DNA from: Verrucomicrobiaceae bacterium
GTDB lineage: Bacteria > Verrucomicrobiota > Verrucomicrobiia > Verrucomicrobiales > Verrucomicrobiaceae
Reading direction: 5' to 3'
NCBI GenBank assembly: GCA_016713245.1
Contig: JADJPM010000005.1
Coordinates: 124,001 to 188,000, forward strand
DNA length: 64,000 nucleotides
The position numbers were made by a program, and so were the translations under genes. Positions 58,378-64,000 of this stretch are shown in pieces. Under the pieces are notes generated by a model that ran no database searches, was not told the origin of the DNA, and was given only the letters and a program-made list of their open reading frames with translations. Position 1 is the stretch's first letter, and each line of letters opens with the position of its first letter.

Positions 58378-61300
58378 CTAAGGGTGGCGCTGCTGGAGGA
58401 GCCACTGCATGCTTTCGATCAAAGCGGGGCTGTAGGGGTAGCTGGACTCGTAGAGACTCTTCACGGCCGCGGGATCATTCCAGGCGCGGAGGTAGGCGTA
58501 GAGATGGGATATCTCGCCTTGTGGATTGATGGTCATTTCGGTGACGAGACTGTCTGCGATCTGGCGAATGCGGGTGGTCTGATCGGGCGCGGCGACGAGG
58601 AAGTAGTGCTCGAAGAGCAGGCGGTAGAAGCGCTGGAAAAACTCACGCGGGGGCTCGCGGCACAAAACGTAGTCTTCGGCGAAGATGCGCCCGGCACCGC
58701 TTTGAAGCACGGCGTTGAAGGTGGCGATCCAAGCGGGATCCGTGAGGAAGACGGCATCAAAGGCGGCCTGGGCGGCGGGACGGTCTTCCTTGGGAAGATG
58801 ACGGCTGGCGAGGGTGGTGAGAACATCGCCCGTCGTTTGGGGATTCCAGCTTTGCGTGAGGCTGTGGAGCAGGACGCTATCAAAGAGGTGCAGCGGATGC
58901 CGCTGGGTAACGGTGGCGGCGATTTGGCGGCCTTTTTGCCAGGCAAGCTGGGCTTTGGCCTCGTCTTTCTGGATGCGATAGAGCATGCCCTCCAGCAGCC
59001 AAAGGCCGGTGTGGAGGCGGGTGTCGAGCTTTTCGGGCTTTTCGCGTGCCTGGCGGATGGAGGCGATGGCTTTGCGCAGATTCCCCGCCCGTGCGACCAC
59101 GCGGGCCTGCTCCATGTGTCTGATGGCCTGCCCATTCGGCGTCCCCTTCCAGCGTTCGAGAGCGGCTGTCAGTTGGTTGTCATTTTCCGATGGGCCGAGG
59201 CGACACCACTGATCGAGGCAGTTGGTGGCGGCGATGAGGCTTTCGGGATCGCTCAGGGGAGAAGCTTTGGCGAGCAAACCTGTGGCATAGAGCGCCCTGG
59301 CCTGCACATCCTGCCGGGCGAAGTGGTGGGGCATGCCGAGGCGGTTGGCGAGGTGCAGCGGCGGGGTTTGCAGGAACTGAAAGGCCTGGGTGATGGCGGT
59401 GATGGCCGCACGATCCGTTCGGGGCTTTACGATGCCCAGGCTCGTCGTGACGAGGAGGTCGGAAAGGGCGATGTTGAGCTGACTATCGAGCTGTCTGAGG
59501 AGCGATGGCGAGAGGTGCTCCGGCAGCAGGTGGAGATAGCGGGAGGCTGCGGTCCACTCCTGACCGAGAAGGCTGTGCATCGAGAGGTGCAGGAGGCTAC
59601 GATCCCGCCAGGGTGAAGACGGTTTAGGGATGAATTTTTCCCACTGAGCACATGCAGCGGCTTTTTCCCCCTCTCGCCACAAACACTGGGCGATCTTGCA
59701 ATCGGCCTCGCTGCCGAACTGGGGATCACCGCGCAGGTTTTCATAGCGGCGGCGTGCGGCGGCCCACTGGCCCTGAGTGGCGAGGAGGTCCGCTTCTTCC
59801 AGCGGGCTGACCGCATCCGCCCGCCGGGTGCGCAGGGCGAGGTGCTGGAGACCCACATCGGCAGGCCAGGAGATGCGGCAGAAGTTATGAGGCTGGACGG
59901 AGCCGAGGGCGAATGGGGAGTCCAGGCGCAAAGACGAACTGCCATTAAGCGTGGCCTCTGCCCGCTCACGCTCGAGACGCAGCGTCAGGCGAAAGGGCTG
60001 TTCCAAGAGCTGCGTGTCAGGAAGGTGGAGGCCGTGTTTGTATTCGCCATTCTGGATGAGATACAGGATGTAGCTTTCCGGATCGATCTCAGTACTGCTG
60101 ATGCTTCGCCGCACGGAGGTGTGCTTGGCCTTGTAAAGTGCTAGCTCGATCACCGCGTTCGCATGGAGGAAGCCGAGGGCGATGTGGTGGAAGGTAGCCC
60201 CCGAGGCCACAAACGTGCATTCGATCTCCATCGGCACCGAGATGGCATCCGTGATGACAATCCCTGGTGTTTTATTCGGCTCCGTATGAAGTGAATGAAG
60301 CAGACCCTTCACGACGCCGACGTGAGAGCGTGGAAAGAGCCCCTGCTTATCCGCAAAGGGCGGTCGCAGCTCCGCCTGCGTCTCCCAGCGGCCAGCACGT
60401 TCGGTGATGAGGCTTTGCAAATGGCCTGCCTGCTCCGGAAGGCGCGGCTTCAGCCACTCAGCGGTGCTTTGCAGCCAGGTGAAGTCATCATCCCGAAGGT
60501 GATTCTGCTGAAGGCGGGCCTCCATATCATGCACCACATCCTGCTGGAGGCGCTGGCGCAGCGTGGTGGCCAGATCAGGATCATGCTGGACGAGGCTGCT
60601 GAGGGTGGCTTCCGCATCGGCCAGGCTGCGTTCATTCCAAATCTCCTGCTGCATGGCTGAGGTGAGCCTGGACTCTAAAATGAAGCGCTCCCGCTGCGCA
60701 GCCTGGCGCTGCCCATTCCATAGCACCATGCCTCCGAGCACCACGCAGGCCGCAAGCGCAGCGGTGAGGGCAGGCTTCCGCCGGGCGCGACGGAGGACAC
60801 GGGTCACCAAGGGCAGTGGACGGGCTTTCACCGGCTCCCCGGCCAGGAAGCGGTCCAGGTCATCCGCCAAGGCGATGCCATCGGCATAGCGATCCGCCGG
60901 ACGGTGGGAGAGGGCCTTGAGAATGAGGCACTCGAGATCACGAGGCACTTCGGGATTCAGTGCAGAGGGTGAGGCCGGGCGCACCTCCTCGGCATGGCGG
61001 CGCACGACCTGAGTGAAATCGCCGGGATGCGGATGCACCTGGGTGAGCAGTTCATAAAGCGTGGCTCCCAGCGCATAGACATCTGTGGCAGGGGCGATGT
61101 CTCCGCGTGCGCGGTCGATCTGCTCTGGGGCCATGTAAGGGGCGGTGCCGAGAGCTTCATTCGTGAGCGTGAGAGTGAGGGCCGCATCCTGCTTGGCGAT
61201 GGAAAAATCGACAATGATGGGCTGATGCGTGATGGCGTGGACGAGGATGTTCGTCGGCTTCAGATCGCGATGTACCACGCCGAGGCCGTGAAACCAGCCT

Positions 61301-61773
61301 GCGGCACGAGCCACCTGAGCGATGAGTTTCACCCGCTCAGTGAGGCTGGACTGGTAGGTGGAGCACCAGTTCTTCAAATTGAGCCCCGGAACGTATTCCA
61401 TGACGAGGCAGGCGTGCTCCTCGGTGATTTTGAAATCGAGGATGGGCACCACGTTTTCATGCGCCCCAGCTTCGCGGAGCCGGGTGAGCGTCTCGCCCTC
61501 GATTTCCAAGCGGGCGAGTGTTTGCTCGTCTCCGCTGCGGGCGGGATCGAGGAGCTTTAAGGCCACGATGCGCTCCGGGATAACCGTAGCCTCCTCCGCA
61601 AGGAGGTGGCCGGGGTGCTCTCGCGCATCGTCCACGGGCTTGCGCCCGCAGTGACCGATCTCCCTTGCTCGCCAGACCTGACCCATGGCTCCAGCGCCGA
61701 TCTTTTCCAACACCTCAAACCGCTGCTGCCAGCCAAAAGAGGACAGAAGATGAGATGAAGGAGTTTCAGACAT
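58378..61773 (-). CDS. Ser/Thr protein kinase with large extracytoplasmic TPR-like domain
   Basis: An 1131-residue kinase. Gly-loop GAGAMGQVW (26-34), catalytic Lys73 in VALKLL, HRDLKPTN (168-175), DFS in place of DFG (189-191), APE-type MAPEQI, and a TM helix (about 335-352, LTAALAACVVLGGMVLW). A 28-residue insert (GHCGRKPVDDAREHPG) lies between beta2 and the catalytic Lys strand. The C-terminal ~700 residues contain many helical hairpins like TPRs. It is divergent from a sigma-70-like factor (158-base gap), a common pairing in this phylum. Confidence 0.92.
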   Translation of the reverse strand: MSETPSSHLLSSFGWQQRFEVLEKIGAGAMGQVWRAREIGHCGRKPVDDAREHPGHLLAEEATVIPERIVALKLLDPARSGDEQTLARLEIEGETLTRLREAGAHENVVPILDFKITEEHACLVMEYVPGLNLKNWCSTYQSSLTERVKLIAQVARAAGWFHGLGVVHRDLKPTNILVHAITHQPIIVDFSIAKQDAALTLTLTNEALGTAPYMAPEQIDRARGDIAPATDVYALGATLYELLTQVHPHPGDFTQVVRRHAEEVRPASPSALNPEVPRDLECLILKALSHRPADRYADGIALADDLDRFLAGEPVKARPLPLVTRVLRRARRKPALTAALAACVVLGGMVLWNGQRQAAQRERFILESRLTSAMQQEIWNERSLADAEATLSSLVQHDPDLATTLRQRLQQDVVHDMEARLQQNHLRDDDFTWLQSTAEWLKPRLPEQAGHLQSLITERAGRWETQAELRPPFADKQGLFPRSHVGVVKGLLHSLHTEPNKTPGIVITDAISVPMEIECTFVASGATFHHIALGFLHANAVIELALYKAKHTSVRRSISSTEIDPESYILYLIQNGEYKHGLHLPDTQLLEQPFRLTLRLERERAEATLNGSSSLRLDSPFALGSVQPHNFCRISWPADVGLQHLALRTRRADAVSPLEEADLLATQGQWAAARRRYENLRGDPQFGSEADCKIAQCLWREGEKAAACAQWEKFIPKPSSPWRDRSLLHLSMHSLLGQEWTAASRYLHLLPEHLSPSLLRQLDSQLNIALSDLLVTTSLGIVKPRTDRAAITAITQAFQFLQTPPLHLANRLGMPHHFARQDVQARALYATGLLAKASPLSDPESLIAATNCLDQWCRLGPSENDNQLTAALERWKGTPNGQAIRHMEQARVVARAGNLRKAIASIRQAREKPEKLDTRLHTGLWLLEGMLYRIQKDEAKAQLAWQKGRQIAATVTQRHPLHLFDSVLLHSLTQSWNPQTTGDVLTTLASRHLPKEDRPAAQAAFDAVFLTDPAWIATFNAVLQSGAGRIFAEDYVLCREPPREFFQRFYRLLFEHYFLVAAPDQTTRIRQIADSLVTEMTINPQGEISHLYAYLRAWNDPAAVKSLYESSYPYSPALIESMQWLLQQRHP

Positions 61774-61931
61774 TCAAAAAGGGAGGCAGCCCACACGCTT
61801 AGCAGGCAGAAGGGCCGCTCAAGAAGAAAAAATTCAGCGGCTGTCACAATGAACACAGAAAATGGCTAGCCACCATTCATCGAATCGTTCCAATGTGCTG
61901 ACCACTCCAACTCGATCACCCCTCGAATCGC
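61774..61931. promoter_or_regulatory. Divergent gap between kinase and sigma factor
   Basis: 158 bases separate the kinase start from the TTG start of the sigma factor. No conserved promoter box could be assigned with confidence, but it must contain both promoters and any site for joint control. Confidence 0.4.
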
Positions 61932-62660
61932 TTGTTTCCCACCACCTCACACACCCTGATCCACCGGCTGCATGATGCAGATGTGCAGACGCGTGAGGTA
62001 TCCGTGGCACGATTCTGCACGCAATACTACCCGGCCATCTATGGCTATGCACGCATGCTGGGACTGAAGGAGCAGGATGCCCAGGACCGGGTGCAGGATT
62101 TCTTTGTGGAGGTAGTGCGGGACGGCCTGCTGCAACGATTTGATCCCCGGCGCGGCACACGGATGAGCACCTGGCTGATGAAATGCTTTCGCAACATGGA
62201 GAGCAGCCATCGCACGGCAGACGCAGCGGCAAAACGCGGCGGCGGGCGTGAATTCGTATCGTTCGATCCAGAGCATGCCGAGCACAGCTACCGGGCGGCC
62301 CACCTAGCCCATCTCCCGCCGGAGCCCACCTTTGACCTGATGCTGGCTCGTGAGATCTGGCTAGCAGCCAAAACCCGCCTCCAGCAGCGGCATGCCCACA
62401 AGGGCAATGGCCCCCTCATCTCCGATCTCCTGCCCCTCGCCCTACTCGACCGCTGGCCACCGCGCCCCATGCCGACTCAAGAAGAGCTCGCCTCACGGCA
62501 TCAGATAACGCCGCTGAAGCTGCGGGCCTTCTTCAATCGTACGCTCAAGCTCCAAGCACGCCGCTTTTTCGACGAGGAAACAGCCGCCGCCTGCCTCGGC
62601 ATCACGGAGGCGGATACCGATCATCTCTGGATGCTGCTGTGCAGGTATGGTGAGGAGTAG
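61932..62660 (+). CDS. ECF-like RNA polymerase sigma factor
   Basis: A 242-residue protein whose N-terminal half looks like sigma region 2 (ARFCTQYYPAIYGYARMLGL, QDRVQDFFVEVVRDGLLQRF, MSTWLMKCFRN for -10 recognition). The C-terminal half holds only a weak helical region 4 (ELASRHQITPLKLRAFFNRT), so -35 contact may be altered. Its pairing with the divergent Ser/Thr kinase suggests phosphorylation or kinase-linked control, as proposed for ECF groups of Planctomycetota. The start TTG at 61932 is uncertain; a downstream start would lose conserved helix residues. Confidence 0.7.
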   Translation: MFPTTSHTLIHRLHDADVQTREVSVARFCTQYYPAIYGYARMLGLKEQDAQDRVQDFFVEVVRDGLLQRFDPRRGTRMSTWLMKCFRNMESSHRTADAAAKRGGGREFVSFDPEHAEHSYRAAHLAHLPPEPTFDLMLAREIWLAAKTRLQQRHAHKGNGPLISDLLPLALLDRWPPRPMPTQEELASRHQITPLKLRAFFNRTLKLQARRFFDEETAAACLGITEADTDHLWMLLCRYGEE

Positions 62661-62671
62661 AGGCTGATGCC

Positions 62672-63991
62672 TCACGCCAGCACGCGCTTCACTTCGTCCT
62701 CGCGATACCCAAAACCGTTCCCGCGCAGCGTGCTGAGATCCACGATTCCCTCGCGGCGGCGGTAGAGGCCGGGGTGGATGGCTTCTTCGGGGATGGAGGC
62801 ATCGGGGTAAAACTGCATGGCATTGCACTCGACGCCCTGGATGGTGCCAGCGTGGGCTGCGAGGCGCACATGCGGGATCATGGCGAGCATCGGATTCGTG
62901 AGGTCCTGCACCATGAGGGGCATGCCGTGGGCTTTGGCCCAGCAGAGGCTCAACAGGGCACCGGTCTGCGTTTTGCAGGTTTTCAAGGCCACGCCGCTCC
63001 AGCCGAGGCGGCGGCCAAGACGAACGAATTCCCAGTCGTGAGCGCTTTCGTCGAGGAAGAGCGGTTTGCGGGCAGAAACGCTGCGCACGTCGATTTGGTT
63101 GGCTTCGAGATCGTAGGGGAAGGGTTGCTCGACGTAGAGCGTGCGGGCGTAGATGTCGGGTTCATCGCGGAGGAGATTGTCCATAATCGCGTTGACGTAG
63201 GCGGGCTCTTTGACGGTGCAGTTGAAGTCGGCGCTGAGCCAGCGGACCCCGTTGGCGAAGCCGATGCGGCCGACGCGGACCATGCGCTCGTAGTCCCACG
63301 GGGCATCGGTGCCGCGCAGCTTCACTTTGAGGCATTTGAGACCATCGCGCTGAATCCAATCCGCGAGGAGCACGGGATGCGCGTCCTTCGGTTCGCTGCC
63401 GGTCAAATCGGAGGCTTCGAGGGCATCGACTCCGCCGACGAGATGCCACACAGGAAGTTGTTTCGGCGCATCCATGACGAGAAAGTCCTGCGGATACCTG
63501 CCACGGAAGTCGAGGCCACTACCTTCCTCTGGCGTGATGAAGGCGGCGAGGTCGCGGCTCATGAAGTCGGCATTGTAGCAGGTGTAGATGTCGCGCTCAT
63601 GCAGGCGGCCAAAGGCATCGTGAATGGCGATGTCGAAGGCGCTGAAGGCCACGAGCGAGCCGAGGTAGGGCATTGGATCACCACCAGCGGCCGCATTAGC
63701 CTCCTGAGTGGCGGAGGCGAGCTCGCCGTGGATGAAATCCTGGCCGATCTCCATCGGATGGCCGCGCAGGGCGCTGCCGACGATCTTTTTCGCGAGCAAC
63801 TCGGAGAAGCTCTTCATGCGCTCCGTGCGCACGGCGACGCTGAGTGTGCTGGGCCACACCCACGACACGCTAAGCGGTGTCTCACCCCAGCCGATGGCCT
63901 CGCGACCTTTGTCATCACGCACGGTGACCTTCACGCGGAGGCAGACGACGTTGGTGACCGTCTCAGGACCAAATTTGAGCGGCACCCGCAT
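62672..63991 (-). CDS. Enolase-superfamily (mandelate racemase/muconate lactonizing-type) enzyme
   Basis: A 439-residue barrel enzyme. The KxK base motif KCLKVKLRG, metal ligands Asp in LSADFNC, Glu in YVEQPFP and Glu in FLDESAHDW, and a Lys in VALKTCKTQTG fit the MLE subgroup. Members abstract a proton alpha to a carboxylate, with diverse substrates (muconates, dipeptides, sugar acids). The start ATG is at 63991, leaving only 9 bases of window. It converges with the sigma factor with an 11-base gap. Confidence 0.85.
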   Translation of the reverse strand: MRVPLKFGPETVTNVVCLRVKVTVRDDKGREAIGWGETPLSVSWVWPSTLSVAVRTERMKSFSELLAKKIVGSALRGHPMEIGQDFIHGELASATQEANAAAGGDPMPYLGSLVAFSAFDIAIHDAFGRLHERDIYTCYNADFMSRDLAAFITPEEGSGLDFRGRYPQDFLVMDAPKQLPVWHLVGGVDALEASDLTGSEPKDAHPVLLADWIQRDGLKCLKVKLRGTDAPWDYERMVRVGRIGFANGVRWLSADFNCTVKEPAYVNAIMDNLLRDEPDIYARTLYVEQPFPYDLEANQIDVRSVSARKPLFLDESAHDWEFVRLGRRLGWSGVALKTCKTQTGALLSLCWAKAHGMPLMVQDLTNPMLAMIPHVRLAAHAGTIQGVECNAMQFYPDASIPEEAIHPGLYRRREGIVDLSTLRGNGFGYREDEVKRVLA

Positions 63992-64000
63992 GGTAACGGG

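Noticed and set aside
1..64000. CRISPR arrays, tRNA or rRNA genes
   Set aside because: I saw no regularly spaced direct repeats and no cloverleaf-like or rRNA-like segments when reading through.

Overview
The window reads as chromosomal DNA of a Verrucomicrobiota bacterium, probably near the Verrucomicrobiaceae (Prosthecobacter/Akkermansia side). This is an inference from gene content: a pilus-like operon laid out like the Akkermansia pilus locus, a PEP-CTERM exported protease, many secreted c-type cytochrome, FG-GAP and sulfatase proteins, and an ECF-like sigma factor divergent from a Ser/Thr kinase. The sequence is GC-rich and gene-dense. I saw no rRNA, tRNA or CRISPR array.

Layout. 1-1000: tail of an unknown gene and a small exported unknown protein. 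1025-5537 (minus): RecQ helicase, PhoH-family ATPase, TrpF and a receiver-like protein without its phospho-Asp. 5553-8217 (minus): a secretin and an exported partner. 8395-18843 (plus): the pilus/type II secretion-like operon, with a pilin-like protein carrying a poly-Gly linker and choice-of-anchor K-like domain, PilT-like ATPase, PilM/N/O/P-like proteins, two more (pseudo)pilins, a PilX/GspK-like protein, a PilC/GspF protein and a zinc-ribbon membrane protein. 18840-24713: sugar kinase, peptidoglycan amidase, MFS transporter, kinase-like orphan locus, DUF3500 protein and methyltransferase.

24714-31540 is an accessory region. It holds small unknown genes, REP-like hairpins, an IS5-family element hit at its 5' end by an IS3-family (IS407-type) element, a broken gene, a DpnII/MboI-like nuclease and a two-TM coiled-coil protein. 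It ends at an intact radical SAM gene whose last ~220 bp occur again 1.3 kb further out, almost entirely with synonymous differences, and a third worn trace lies at 24733. This looks like repeated cassette insertion at the 3' end of one gene.

32958-57394: ankyrin/L,D-transpeptidase, PEP-CTERM protease, a cytochrome c protein with in-frame palindromic insertions, esterase, a 1930-residue dihaem exported protein, FG-GAP protein, a histidine kinase/response regulator pair, a second kinase-like orphan locus, amidohydrolase, sulfatase-YHYH fusion, beta-CASP hydrolase, dihydrofolate reductase and beta-lactamase-like hydrolase. 57450-63991: MBL hydrolase, large Ser/Thr kinase with divergent sigma factor, and an enolase-superfamily enzyme.

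Four points deserve most attention: the radical SAM 3'-end cassettes; two paralogous kinase-like loci that share an odd -1 overlapping-ORF layout; the adhesin-like pilin; and several families of palindromic repeats, some inserted in frame inside coding sequence.
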